64,000 nucleotides of DNA from Candidatus Pristimantibacillus lignocellulolyticus (GCA_023639215.1 CP097899.1:2791001-2855000); one strand, 5' to 3'. Positions 9,537 to 18,823 are shown, counted from the first letter of the stretch. Notes: a model not told the origin generated them from the sequence alone. Made by a program: numbers and translations.

Positions 9537-10567
9537 GGTCTTGGACATTTCGAATGTTTAGCGGCAAAATATCATTTCAAATTTCTATTAAATGGCTACT
9601 TATGACATTGAGTTTGTCTTTATTATTAGTATTACTAATTCTGTTAGGTTTATCAGCAGGGAGTAAATGGATTCCATTGCCTGAGGTTGCACAACAGCTA
9701 ATAGGTCACATCGACACTCATAGTTTTACAATTGAAACCTTACGCTTACCTCGAGTTTTATTAGCGGTACTTGTAGGTGCTAGCTTAGGAGTTGCTGGGC
9801 TAATTTTGCAAACGATCGTAAGAAACCCACTTGCCTCTCCTGATATAATAGGCATTACAAGCGGAGCTTCACTTGGAGCCGTTTCCTTCATAACGTTTGG
9901 AACTGGTATTATTAGTATGCAATTCTTGCCTTTCGCTGCAATAGCTGGAGGATTAGTTACTTCATTGCTTATATATATCATTTCCTGGAATAAAGGTGTA
10001 ACACCTATTCGGCTAGTATTAATAGGGATTGGAATATCTGCGATATTAAAGTCCGGTATTACGTTTATGCTAGTATTCAGCAATGCTGTCGTTACAACAA
10101 AAGCTTATATATGGCTCACGGGAAGCTTATACGCAGCGAATTGGAGTGACGTTTCCGCAATGTCCTTATGGGTTTTGATTCCATTACCGATTTTACTTAT
10201 TTGGGGAAGAAGCATGAATGTAACAGAACTTGGTGACGAGGTAGCTATTAATGCTGGGATTCGCGTACAGCTTCAGCGCTTTGTCTTTTTAATGTGTAGC
10301 GTAGTGTTAGCCGGAACAGCCGCGGCATATGCTGGAGGTATTGAGTTTGTTGGACTAATGGCCCCTCATATTGCCAGACGACTTGCTACAAGATCTTTTA
10401 TTGGACTTATTCCTCTTACTGCTCTCATAGGAGCTAGTTTAGTATTAGTAGCAGATATCATTGCTCGAACGATGTTCTTGCCTTTAGATATTCCTGCAGG
10501 GGTATTCACCGCAGCCATTGGTGCACCATTCTTTATCTATATGTTGTTTCACAATAGAAATCGCTAG
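9533..10567 (+). CDS. FecCD-family siderophore permease, subunit 2
   Basis: A 344-residue second FecCD permease. The family blocks R-L-P-R-V-L-L-A-V-L-V-G-A-S-L-G, V-R-N-P-L-A-S-P-D-I-I-G-I-T-S-G and G-L-M-A-P-H-I-A-R-R-L are clear. It starts inside the stop codon of the first permease (4-base overlap) and ends 11 bp before the ATPase gene. The two different FecCD subunits fit a heterodimeric channel, as in the YfiZ/YfhA pair of B. subtilis; that comparison is an inference from order and family. Confidence 0.93.
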   Translation: MRSWTFRMFSGKISFQISIKWLLMTLSLSLLLVLLILLGLSAGSKWIPLPEVAQQLIGHIDTHSFTIETLRLPRVLLAVLVGASLGVAGLILQTIVRNPLASPDIIGITSGASLGAVSFITFGTGIISMQFLPFAAIAGGLVTSLLIYIISWNKGVTPIRLVLIGIGISAILKSGITFMLVFSNAVVTTKAYIWLTGSLYAANWSDVSAMSLWVLIPLPILLIWGRSMNVTELGDEVAINAGIRVQLQRFVFLMCSVVLAGTAAAYAGGIEFVGLMAPHIARRLATRSFIGLIPLTALIGASLVLVADIIARTMFLPLDIPAGVFTAAIGAPFFIYMLFHNRNR

Positions 10568-10578
10568 GAGAGATATTC

Positions 10579-11373
10579 ATGAGTGGATTACAAACACAAC
10601 ATTTGACGCTAAATTATGGCGAGCAATCTATTATTCATAATTTAAGCTTCGAAATCCCTCTTCATAAAATAACAGTGCTAGTTGGTGCCAACGGAAGTGG
10701 CAAATCTACCTTATTGCGATCAATGGCACGTCTATTAAAACCTGCTTCAGGACATGTATTGCTGGACGATCAGGAGTTGCAAAACGTACCTACCAAAGAG
10801 ATTGCAAAGCGAATATCTATTCTTCCACAAGGACCAGTAGCTCCAGAAGGTATAACTGTTGAGCAACTAGTAAAGCAAGGTCGTTATCCCTATCAGCGTT
10901 GGTATCAACAATGGTCTGAAGAGGATGAGAAGTTAGTTGAACAAGCTCTTGCTGCAACTCAGTTGCTTCAATTCAAAGATAAGCAACTTGATGCACTATC
11001 TGGTGGACAAAGACAACGCGCTTGGATTGCAATGACGTTAGCACAAGAAACACCTATTATCCTTTTGGACGAGCCAACAACCTATCTGGATATGTCTCAT
11101 CAAATTGAGCTACTTGATTTCCTGTTCGACTTGAACAGGGAAAAGAAACGTACCATTGTTATGGTGCTCCATGATTTGAATTTAGCTTGTCGTTATGCTG
11201 ATAACTTAGTAGCCATTCACAATCAAACCGTTGCTGTTCAAGGAGCACCTGAATCGATTGTTACGAAGGAGATGGTGCAAGAAATCTTTGGCATGGAAGC
11301 TATTATTGAAAAAGACCCACTATTTGGTACGCCCTTATGTATTCCAAAAGGAAAGGGAAGACAGATCAAATGA
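10579..11373 (+). CDS. Siderophore ABC transporter ATPase (FecE/FhuC type)
   Basis: A 264-residue ABC ATPase with Walker A G-A-N-G-S-G-K-S-T (about residues 38-46), the signature L-S-G-G-Q-R-Q-R, Walker B I-I-L-L-D-E-P-T-T-Y-L-D and the H-loop histidine in V-L-H-D-L-N. The H-D-L-N-L-A and R-Y-A-D sequences are typical of iron-siderophore ATPases. It energises the FecCD pair encoded upstream. Its last codons overlap the start of the Fe-S reductase-like gene (ATGA). Confidence 0.94.
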   Translation: MSGLQTQHLTLNYGEQSIIHNLSFEIPLHKITVLVGANGSGKSTLLRSMARLLKPASGHVLLDDQELQNVPTKEIAKRISILPQGPVAPEGITVEQLVKQGRYPYQRWYQQWSEEDEKLVEQALAATQLLQFKDKQLDALSGGQRQRAWIAMTLAQETPIILLDEPTTYLDMSHQIELLDFLFDLNREKKRTIVMVLHDLNLACRYADNLVAIHNQTVAVQGAPESIVTKEMVQEIFGMEAIIEKDPLFGTPLCIPKGKGRQIK

Positions 11374-12029
11374 CCTTAGACCTTTACGGGATAAGACAAA
11401 AGCAGGGGAATGAGGGGATCCCAGTAGCAAATCTATTGGACAAGGACGTTTTGCTCCCCTTAGTAAAAGATTATGGGATTTATCTGGAAACGACATCACT
11501 TGCAATAGCAGGATCTCTATTTATAAAGCGTTATGCGGTTATTACTGCGGCGGTTTCTCTCGATTATTTTGGGTTTTTACAGCAGAAAGCAGATTGGTGG
11601 TCTAACGCTCACTTTGATGCAAAAACCTTTACAATGCTTATAGATGAAAGTCCTGTCGGTTTGCTTGATGAAAACTGGAAGGATGAGCTTTTCATCAATC
11701 ATCTTACTCCAATAATTCAAATGATAGCTAAAGAATGTAAAATAAACGAAAGAATTTTATGGGAAAACGTTGCGGTACGATTAAATTCTGTATTTCGTGA
11801 ATATGAGCATAGTTATTCTTCTGAGCAAATTGATGCTCAGTATAATGATATAACTAGCCCCAATTGCTCTTGGCTTGGTAAAGATACAAATCCTTTGCAG
11901 CTATATGTGCATAAGCAGTTTATTGACGCAGAAAATCCTAAACGTAAAACTTGCTGTCGTTATTATGAAGTAAGTAAGGCTGGTGAACTTCCGTACTGCA
12001 ACGTTTGCCCCTTGAAAAAGAAGGTTTAA
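11370..12029 (+). CDS. FhuF-like siderophore-iron reductase ([2Fe-2S] C-terminal motif)
   Basis: The chosen ATG at 11370 overlaps the ATPase stop by four bases. An in-frame ATG 33 bases further upstream lies inside the ATPase and has no better ribosome site. The 219-residue protein ends with a Cys-Cys-x13-Cys-x2-Cys cluster (TCCRYYEV ... PYCNVCPL), the arrangement FhuF-type proteins use to bind a [2Fe-2S] centre. The family reduces ferric siderophore inside the cytoplasm to release iron, which fits its place as the last gene of the uptake operon. The spacing of 13 between Cys pairs is longer than the 10 of E. coli FhuF. Confidence 0.82.
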   Translation: MTLDLYGIRQKQGNEGIPVANLLDKDVLLPLVKDYGIYLETTSLAIAGSLFIKRYAVITAAVSLDYFGFLQQKADWWSNAHFDAKTFTMLIDESPVGLLDENWKDELFINHLTPIIQMIAKECKINERILWENVAVRLNSVFREYEHSYSSEQIDAQYNDITSPNCSWLGKDTNPLQLYVHKQFIDAENPKRKTCCRYYEVSKAGELPYCNVCPLKKKV

Positions 12030-12199
12030 GTACCGCATCAGTCACATTAGTTGAGATAAACTAGAATAATACTATTTTGAGTTATTATATAAATTTTAGT
12101 AATTTGATATACTTAATCAAGTAACCATGTTGTTATTATAAATAATCCATTTAATAAGAAAACTGACCATGTCTGTGGTTAATAATAAGGTGATGAAAA

Positions 12200-12838
12200 A
12201 TGAAAAAAACAATTGTTTGCTTTGGAGATTCCAATACATGGGGCTTTGACGCACAATCAGGTGGTAGATTTGATGAAAAAACGAGATGGACGGGCTTACT
12301 AAGCGAGCGATTAGGTGATCAGTTTCGTGTTGTGGAAGAGGGGCTAAGCGGTAGAACAAGTGTATGTGAGGATCCTTTGTTTGAAGGTCTACAAGGTATT
12401 TCTTATATTTATCCGTGTCTTATGTCACATTCACCGCTAGAGCTTGTAGTCATCATGCTTGGGACGAATGATACTAAAGAAAGATTTGGTCTGACCTCAT
12501 ATAACATTGCGCAAGGAATTGTTAGATTGGCTCTAAAGGCAAAAGGGTCGGCGGTAGGCGTTGGTGGAAGGACTCCGGAAGTTCTCGTTGTGGCACCACC
12601 GCCCATTAGACCAGAATATATTAGTACCGATGTCGGAAAATCAATGGGAAAAATGTGTGACGAGAAAGCAATGGAGCTTTCGGAACACCTTCAACATCTT
12701 CTAGCGAATACCGGCATTCATTTCGCCGATGCAAAGCAGCAAATTATGATGAATGAAGTTGATTATATGCACCTTGATGCTGAGGGACATCATAAGATGT
12801 CAGACTTTATGTGGAAGAAAATCACTGATATCATTTGA
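12200..12838 (+). CDS. SGNH/GDSL-family hydrolase
   Basis: A 212-residue cytoplasmic protein with no signal peptide. The four SGNH blocks are visible: GDSNTWG with nucleophile Ser11, a block II Gly in G-L-S-G-R-T, M-L-G-T-N-D (block III Asn) and D-A-E-G-H-H (block V Asp/His). Members are arylesterases, acyl-CoA thioesterases or carbohydrate deacetylases. The length and the R-W-T-G-L-L-S-E-R motif resemble the arylesterase/acetylxylan-esterase subgroup. It is a single gene with AAGGTGATG upstream and its own terminator. Confidence 0.85.
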   Translation: MKKTIVCFGDSNTWGFDAQSGGRFDEKTRWTGLLSERLGDQFRVVEEGLSGRTSVCEDPLFEGLQGISYIYPCLMSHSPLELVVIMLGTNDTKERFGLTSYNIAQGIVRLALKAKGSAVGVGGRTPEVLVVAPPPIRPEYISTDVGKSMGKMCDEKAMELSEHLQHLLANTGIHFADAKQQIMMNEVDYMHLDAEGHHKMSDFMWKKITDII

Positions 12839-12864
12839 CATGAAGTGAATAGATAGCATAGATA

Positions 12865-12900
12865 AATCCCTGTTCAGAATAAATGAATAGGGATTTTTTT
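12865..12900 (+). terminator. Rho-independent terminator after SGNH hydrolase
   Basis: AATCCCTGTTCA pairs with TGAATAGGGATT (one G-T pair) and runs into seven T residues. Confidence 0.9.
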
Positions 12901-12960
12901 GTTAACAGAGGGTTAAGGAACATTTATCGAATGCTTATACAGCTGCTGATTAGAGTAAGT

Positions 12961-14529
12961 TTATCTTCTACCTACAACGATCTGTTCAGTAAAAACTTGT
13001 ACTTGATTTCGACCAGATCTTTTGGCAACGTAAAGTGCTTCATCAGCTTTTTGAATAAGCTGATAGATAGATTCATCCTTATCTTCTGTCGTTACGGATA
13101 CCCCAAAACTGGAGGTAACCGATACAACTCGTTTATTTTCAACTAGAGGATTTTGTTCAATGCACAATCTAAGGTGATTAGCGAATTTTTCACCTTCAAC
13201 TAATGTATAGCCGGCTATCGCGAGTACAAATTCTTCACCACCATATCTAGCAAATAGCATATTTTCTCCTAGCTCAGCTTTACATATTTGAGCCACATGC
13301 ACTAGTATTTGATCTCCAGTTTGATGTCCAAAAGTATCGTTCACTTTTTTGAAAAAATCAATATCAAATAAAATAAGCGTATAAGATGACAAATCATCCT
13401 TTACTTTTATTAAACTTTGCTCACTTTGATTGAAAAAGGCACGACGATTGAATATTTGCGTTAGCTCATCATAATAGGCTTGATGCTCTAACTTTTGTTG
13501 TAATGTATGTAACTCTGTTATATCCGTAAATATAATTAGTAAGCCAGAGTTATTATTAGATTGCTGAAGATTAGAAATACGTAGCTGATAAATATAATTA
13601 GCTTGATGAATCGTAACATTTAAATTATTTGATATTGTATCTAATTCAACGGGGAATGATTGATCCGTTAGCATATACCAAACTTGATCAAATGGCTGCC
13701 CTAATGTTGAACGATCCAAAGTAGTAAACATATTTTTACAAGCATGGTTATATTCGATTAATTGATAGCTATTATTTAGCACAATTACACCATCATTCAT
13801 ACTATTAAAAATTGTTTCCTTAGCAATTGGCATAATTGATAACATTCGAGAGTTAGTAATAGACCAGAGGTACAAAACAGAAGAAATCCAAATAACCATT
13901 GGTACAGGATCGATACCATCGGGTGTCAATCCTATGAATAATAAAAATGCAGTCACTATTGGAAGCAATTGACCACAAATGAGTGCAAATAATTGAGGTT
14001 TATAAGCACGAACGGTTTCCTTCCAGCGTGAAAGTAGCAATAAGAACGCAGCTAACAAACAGCTGAAAATGTAAATATTATGTACAACAAACCATACCCC
14101 ATACTCAATCTCACTATATGGAGGCCCAAGCACCGAATTTATATCATATATTCTATAGAATATATGATGAGATTCATTAGTTACATTAATGAGAAAGGTG
14201 AGACAAGGCATTATTAGTAAAGCAATAATTCTTTTTCTCGTTAATTTGTATCCCAAATATTGCAAAACAAACAATAATCCTAACGGAGGGAAAAATGGTA
14301 ACCCTACATACTGTACAATATTCCAAAATCTAAGTTGTTCGAATGAAGTGGATGTTAAGCTAAAGGCATAACCAAAGCAATAAATCAAGGAAGATAATGT
14401 ATTCCACATAAATAATTTGAATATATTTGTATAATGATGCCGCTTCCAATATGTATAGACTAGTATAGACATATTGAATACAACCGAAGTGCAAACTAAT
14501 GTTATATATGCCTCTAGCGTCGATATCAA
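12961..14529 (-). CDS. Membrane diguanylate cyclase (7TM sensor, PAS, GGEEF)
   Basis: The start is TTG with GAGGG seven bases upstream on the minus strand. The first 220 residues contain about seven hydrophobic segments matching the histidine-kinase N-terminal 7TM sensory region. A PAS-like segment (about 235-345) follows, with N-D-G-V-I-V-L-N-N and F-T-D-I-T-E-L. The GGDEF domain (about 355-515) begins at Y-Y-D-E-L-T-Q-I-F-N-R-R and carries GGEEF at 430-434, an active form of the motif, so it should make cyclic-di-GMP from GTP. The usual inhibitory RxxD site, which would sit nine to six residues before the first Gly, reads GENM, so feedback inhibition is not expected. There is no EAL domain. 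Confidence 0.92.
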   Translation of the reverse strand: MISTLEAYITLVCTSVVFNMSILVYTYWKRHHYTNIFKLFMWNTLSSLIYCFGYAFSLTSTSFEQLRFWNIVQYVGLPFFPPLGLLFVLQYLGYKLTRKRIIALLIMPCLTFLINVTNESHHIFYRIYDINSVLGPPYSEIEYGVWFVVHNIYIFSCLLAAFLLLLSRWKETVRAYKPQLFALICGQLLPIVTAFLLFIGLTPDGIDPVPMVIWISSVLYLWSITNSRMLSIMPIAKETIFNSMNDGVIVLNNSYQLIEYNHACKNMFTTLDRSTLGQPFDQVWYMLTDQSFPVELDTISNNLNVTIHQANYIYQLRISNLQQSNNNSGLLIIFTDITELHTLQQKLEHQAYYDELTQIFNRRAFFNQSEQSLIKVKDDLSSYTLILFDIDFFKKVNDTFGHQTGDQILVHVAQICKAELGENMLFARYGGEEFVLAIAGYTLVEGEKFANHLRLCIEQNPLVENKRVVSVTSSFGVSVTTEDKDESIYQLIQKADEALYVAKRSGRNQVQVFTEQIVVGRR

Positions 14530-14650
14530 TAGTTTTACCCTCTTTCAAATATTATGTCTATATCATGTTATCATGATTAACATAAATTGTTAATGAATTC
14601 CTTGATCCATGTACAGGATTGGGTCCACATTACATCATCGTAAATAATAT

Positions 14651-14701
14651 AAAAAATCTCTCTCTTATTTGATTGTTAGTCAAATAAAAGAAAGATTTTT
14701 T
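14651..14701. terminator. Hairpin between divergent/adjacent genes
   Basis: AAAAAATCT and TTATTTGA on the left pair with TCAAATAA and AGATTTTTT on the right, with a few mismatches between, followed by T. It lies downstream of the SLH protein gene's neighbourhood and may act as a terminator on the + strand. Confidence 0.5.
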
Positions 14702-14772
14702 AGTAGTAGTAAACTGTAAATCGTATCTACATTAGAGTTCTTGTCAATTAACCTTATGTAAGATTGATTCTG

Positions 14773-16734
14773 TTATATTAACTGCTTATACTGTAACAAG
14801 CGATATAAAATATCAGCCAACAAAGCTCTTGTTACTGGTTTATTTACACCATTTTCTATATCCTCTTCTTTTATAATCTCTAATTCTGATAGAGTCTGAG
14901 TATAGAGATAACTCCAATGTGGATTTTCTCCTGTAATATTAGCCTGCTCTATATTAAAAGCATTTACTAATATTTTCGCAAGCTCACCTAGTGTTAACTG
15001 TCCTGATGGATGAAATGAATTTTTATAACCATCTATAACTCCACCTTGCTGTAGGTTTAATATTGCACTATAGCTCGGATGATTAGCCGGCACATCTTCA
15101 AAGCTTACAGCTTCCCTTATTGCATCAAATTTTATTAAACGATTAATCAACAATGCAAGATGATGTCTTTGGATAAAGTCATTCGGACCGTATCGACCAT
15201 TTTCATAACCATGTAATATCCCTTTTTGTGCTAATCTATTTATAATATTTTCAGCCCAATGTCCATCTATATCAGTAAAATATTTTTCTACGGGTGCTTC
15301 AGGTTCATTTTCTGATTTAATATCTTCTGTATCTTCTACTTCTTGTTCCACAACTGGTGGCACATATGGCGGCACAAATGGTGGATTATAAAGAGACCAC
15401 TTAGCAAATAATGTTTTATCTTCTGTTACTATGTCAGTATTGAAATTCCAAGTTGTTGTAAGTTCTTGATCTACATACCAGCCTCCGAATACATAACCTG
15501 ATTTTGTTGGGGCGACTGGTTCTGTAATCGTCGTATTATAGTTTATATCAGTTAGATCAATCACCTGACTACCACCATTACTATTAAAGGAAATCGTATA
15601 TGTATTGGGAGTATATTGTGCATATAATGTTGTATTCGCATCTATTGCACTAGTAAAATCCCAAGCTGCTTGCAACAATTCATCGCTATACCAATTTTCA
15701 AATGTATATTCTTGTTTTGTTTGAGAAGCAATAACTGACGCATCCAATGATGTTAAGCTACCTTCAAACGTAATCGTATTAAGACTGTTATAAGTAAAAG
15801 CGTTTAAACCAATACTTGTGACGCTAGCAGGGATAGTTACATTGCTTAGTTTATTGTAAGAAAACGTATTGTACCCTATCTGAGTTAAGCTATTTGGAAG
15901 AGTAATACTAGTTAATTCATTGTTACTAAAAACACTGTTTGCGAGAGATGTTACGCTATTTGGAATCGTTACATTAACTAGTTTATTATTAGAAAAAGCA
16001 TCTCTTTCAATCGTGGTCACACTATTTGGAATAGTCACATCCACTAGGTTATTAATTGAAAAAGCATTTTCTTCAATAGTAGTTACATTATCAGGAATGG
16101 TCACACTTATTAATTCATTACTATGAAAGGCACCATTTCCAATACTTGTAACACTATCAGGAATGACTACATTTGTTAATTTATTACTCATAAATACCGA
16201 AGGGCTTAGACTCGTCAAGCTACTAGGTAAAATTATAGTTGTTAAATTATTCATAAAAAAAGCACCAGTACCAATAAACGTAATATTGTTTGAAAGTGTA
16301 ACATTACTTAAGTTATTTGAGGAGAATGCATAATCTCCTATACTTGTCACACTATTAGGAATAACAAGATCAACTATATTATTCCAAGCAAAAACACGGT
16401 CTGAAATAGAAGTGACACTTTCAGGAATTATTACACTTGTTAAAAAGTTACTATGAAATGCGCTACTACCAATTGACAGTACACCTTCGGGAATTATTAC
16501 ACTTGTTAATCTTTTAGAAATAAACGCTTCATTTCCTATGCCAGTTACGGGATACCCATCTATTTCATCAGGGATAATAATATCGCTTGAACTACCCGTA
16601 TATCCAGTTATTATCGCTGTTGAATTAGACACTGTATAGGTAAATTCACTTGACATATCAGCATACACCTTATTAAAACTGATTGGTAAAACTAACATTG
16701 CTATTACTAATATTACTCCTACTATTTTTTTCAT
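14773..16734 (-). CDS. S-layer-anchored BspA-type leucine-rich repeat surface protein
   Basis: The chosen start is the ATG at 16734, with AAAGGAGA just upstream; an upstream in-frame extension lacks a ribosome site. The 653-residue product has a signal peptide ending VYA-D. About twelve 23-residue BspA/LRR_5 repeats follow (pattern T-I-P-x-S-V-T-S-I-G-x-x-A-F-x-x-N-x-L), then one partial and one complete InlB-type B-repeat (F-x-x-W-Y, G-G-W-Y-x-D). A proline-rich linker leads to three SLH domains (first Y-F-T-D-I-D-G-H-W-A). The architecture indicates a protein exposed on the cell surface and bound to secondary wall polymer, probably for adhesion or binding. The ligand is unknown. Confidence 0.9.
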   Translation of the reverse strand: MKKIVGVILVIAMLVLPISFNKVYADMSSEFTYTVSNSTAIITGYTGSSSDIIIPDEIDGYPVTGIGNEAFISKRLTSVIIPEGVLSIGSSAFHSNFLTSVIIPESVTSISDRVFAWNNIVDLVIPNSVTSIGDYAFSSNNLSNVTLSNNITFIGTGAFFMNNLTTIILPSSLTSLSPSVFMSNKLTNVVIPDSVTSIGNGAFHSNELISVTIPDNVTTIEENAFSINNLVDVTIPNSVTTIERDAFSNNKLVNVTIPNSVTSLANSVFSNNELTSITLPNSLTQIGYNTFSYNKLSNVTIPASVTSIGLNAFTYNSLNTITFEGSLTSLDASVIASQTKQEYTFENWYSDELLQAAWDFTSAIDANTTLYAQYTPNTYTISFNSNGGSQVIDLTDINYNTTITEPVAPTKSGYVFGGWYVDQELTTTWNFNTDIVTEDKTLFAKWSLYNPPFVPPYVPPVVEQEVEDTEDIKSENEPEAPVEKYFTDIDGHWAENIINRLAQKGILHGYENGRYGPNDFIQRHHLALLINRLIKFDAIREAVSFEDVPANHPSYSAILNLQQGGVIDGYKNSFHPSGQLTLGELAKILVNAFNIEQANITGENPHWSYLYTQTLSELEIIKEEDIENGVNKPVTRALLADILYRLLQYKQLI

Positions 16735-17225
16735 AATCATTCTCCTTTTACTTGTTGATATAGTCCGTCTATAATCTGTAACTACTTTCACTACACTGTA
16801 ACGTCTTTATTCAGAGTTGCTTTCAAAGTGTAGTTTTATTTGCGATGGTTGTGTCTTGTTTCAATCAGTTTTAATATAACATATCCTAAATGATCCGAGT
16901 TTAAAGAAATCTTTAAGTTAATAATCTGAAAAAGTCTTGCATTTACAACTGTTTTTAGAATACCTCCCTTTAATTTATATAATGCTACATACCGCTTAAA
17001 TCAATATTTAGTACATTTGAATCTGATGAAGGAAACTCGGTGAATTCACGTATGGGATTTGTATCGGGCTATACCGAGGCTACATTGAACTCTCTCTATT
17101 ACAATTCAAATAATTTCCTCATTAAAATTATTTTCCAGCTCGTCAACGTTGTCCGCATAAATGTCCAAGTCCCCTCATAGTATGTATAAGCCAGTTAAAA
17201 AACCAAGGTGTGAGGGGATGATTTC
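16735..17225. other. Intergenic region upstream of ydcC with a possible sporulation promoter
   Basis: No gene is seen in about 490 bp. Close to ydcC, GCATAAA at 17155-17161 and CATAGTAT at 17176-17183, spaced 14 bp, resemble a sigma-E type promoter, which would fit the sporulation role of ydcC. CCCCTCA at 17172-17178 is complementary to the TGAGGGG that contains the ydcC ribosome site. The rest is AT-rich without recognisable elements. Confidence 0.35.
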
Positions 17226-18389
17226 ATGCGTCGCATGACATGGATCGCGGCAATTATACTAAGTATGGCACTAGTGTTATCTGCTTGCGGGACGAAAGAC
17301 GCCGAATCCGTGGTAAAGGATTTGGACAAATTCTTGAATAGTATGGAAGGTTACAGTGGCACAGGCACGATGACCTTACATAACGGTCAGCAGCCTCAAG
17401 TGTATCAGGTGGAAGTTTCGTATTCGAAGCCAGAGGCTTATCGCATTAAGCTGACAAATGCAGAGAAGGACATTTCTCAAATTGTTCTTCGCAATGATGA
17501 AGGTGTGTTTGTACTAACTCCAAAGCAAAATAAAGTGTTCCGTTTCCAAAGCGATTGGCCGCAAAAACAAGGTCAAGTATACTTGTACCAAACATTAATT
17601 CAAAGCATTTTACTTGATGGCTCTCGTCAATTTACAACGACAGATGATGCTTATGTATTTGATGTTATGGCAAAATACAATAGTACATCGCTTGCTAGAC
17701 AGAAAATTTGGCTAAGCCAAGACGACTATAAACCGATGCAAGTAGAAGTTAGCGACACTAACGCAACTGTACTTGTAGACGTTAAATTCGATACATTCGA
17801 ATTCAATCCATCTTTTGCTGAAAGTTTCTTTGAGACAGAATCCAATATGCAGACGAGTTCTGATAATGTAGATACACTTGCTCCTGGTGATGAGGGCGTA
17901 GGTGCTGAGGAAGGCAACGTGGACAGTGACACTAGCACTGATCCAGATGCTGGTACTTCAGTTGAACAACCTACAGCTGGTGAAGAAGGTCAAGAAACTG
18001 AACAGATCGAAGAAGACGACGCAACGAGTATCGCTCCAACAACTCCACTAGTATTCACAGCTATGGAAGCTTTACATGTGCCATCAGGAGTTACTTTTAA
18101 GGATATGACAGATATTGAATACGCTGGAGATCAAGGTGTTATGACGCGCTATCAAGGTGCTTACAATTACACGTTGATTCAAACGGAAGCGAAAGAACTT
18201 GCAACAACATTGGTGCCAGGAGATTTTGTTGATCTAGGTTTCACTATTGCTCAACTTACATCTGGCGATGATGTTCATACATTAACTTGGACATATTATG
18301 GTAATCAATTCCGTCTAAGTAGTGCAGATCTACCAGAAGTTGAAATGATTAAAATTGCTCAATCTGTTCTTGCTGAAGTATCCAAATAA
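17226..18389 (+). CDS. ydcC: LolA-like sporulation lipoprotein (YdcC family)
   Basis: A 387-residue lipoprotein (LSAC, Cys21). Residues about 25-205 form a LolA/LolB-like half-barrel (G-Y-S-G-T-G-T-M-T-L, V-L-T-P-K-Q-N-K-V-F-R-F, Q-K-I-W-L-S-Q-D-D-Y-K-P), as in YdcC/GerS-type proteins of spore formers. An acidic Glu/Asp/Thr linker follows (about 210-270), then a C-terminal beta domain. In B. subtilis ydcC directly precedes alr and ndoAI-ndoA, exactly the order found here, which supports the assignment. The ribosome site is GAGGGGATGA. The role is probably envelope lipoprotein handling in sporulation; the client is unknown. Confidence 0.82.
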   Translation: MRRMTWIAAIILSMALVLSACGTKDAESVVKDLDKFLNSMEGYSGTGTMTLHNGQQPQVYQVEVSYSKPEAYRIKLTNAEKDISQIVLRNDEGVFVLTPKQNKVFRFQSDWPQKQGQVYLYQTLIQSILLDGSRQFTTTDDAYVFDVMAKYNSTSLARQKIWLSQDDYKPMQVEVSDTNATVLVDVKFDTFEFNPSFAESFFETESNMQTSSDNVDTLAPGDEGVGAEEGNVDSDTSTDPDAGTSVEQPTAGEEGQETEQIEEDDATSIAPTTPLVFTAMEALHVPSGVTFKDMTDIEYAGDQGVMTRYQGAYNYTLIQTEAKELATTLVPGDFVDLGFTIAQLTSGDDVHTLTWTYYGNQFRLSSADLPEVEMIKIAQSVLAEVSK

Positions 18390-18450
18390 GTTAGATATCA
18401 TCACTTGGTAACAAGTAAGCAATGTTATGAAGTATGATATTGATGTAATA

Positions 18451-18501
18451 AAGCTAGCTCAATGGTCGAGGTAATCCTTCGATTCAATGAGCTAGCTTTT
18501 T
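18451..18501 (+). terminator. Terminator after ydcC
   Basis: AAGCTAGCTCA pairs with TGAGCTAGCTT over 11 bp, with an inner weaker stem, then T residues. It separates ydcC from alr transcription. Confidence 0.85.
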
Positions 18502-18620
18502 GCTATAATTATATGAAGAATAATAGGTTGAGATTAACATTGACACACCACATAACTAGGGGTAACATAACAACTATTAGATATAAAGTAACGGAAATTT
18601 TGAGCAAGAATTAAAGTAAA

Positions 18621-18823
18621 GTTCTAAAAGTGGGCTTTCAGAATCGAGAAGATACTATGAAGCTAAGGAAGTGAAGAGTACAACGTACGTTTGGTACGTG
18701 AGCACTTACAATGTTTCTGAAAGAAACATACTTCGAAAGCATCTGTTTACAACTGATGAATGGTATCTTAGATGCCGATTAAGCTTCCCGTATCACTTCG
18801 TTATCAAAGTCTGCTTTTTGATC
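18621..18823 (+). ncRNA. Diverged copy of the structured repeat, forming the alr leader
   Basis: This stretch shares its 5' block (AAAGTGGGCTTTCAGAATCG then AGAAGAT) and its 3' block (CGTTATCAAAG) with the four-copy repeat array at 38.30-39.03 kb, but differs strongly between them. The terminal stem 18626-18638 with 18806-18818 pairs over 13 positions using three G-U wobbles. AAGATAC pairs with GTATCTT further in, and an inner hairpin ACGTAC/GTACGT matches the position of GTGTAC/GTACAC in the array. The copy ends about 20 bp before the alr ribosome site, so it would be part of the alr messenger if transcribed from upstream. The functional interpretation is inference. Confidence 0.55.

Noticed and set aside
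12883..13146. An open frame on the + strand after the SGNH hydrolase.
   Set aside because: It begins in a terminator and runs antisense to the C-terminus of the diguanylate cyclase; no ribosome site of quality is seen.
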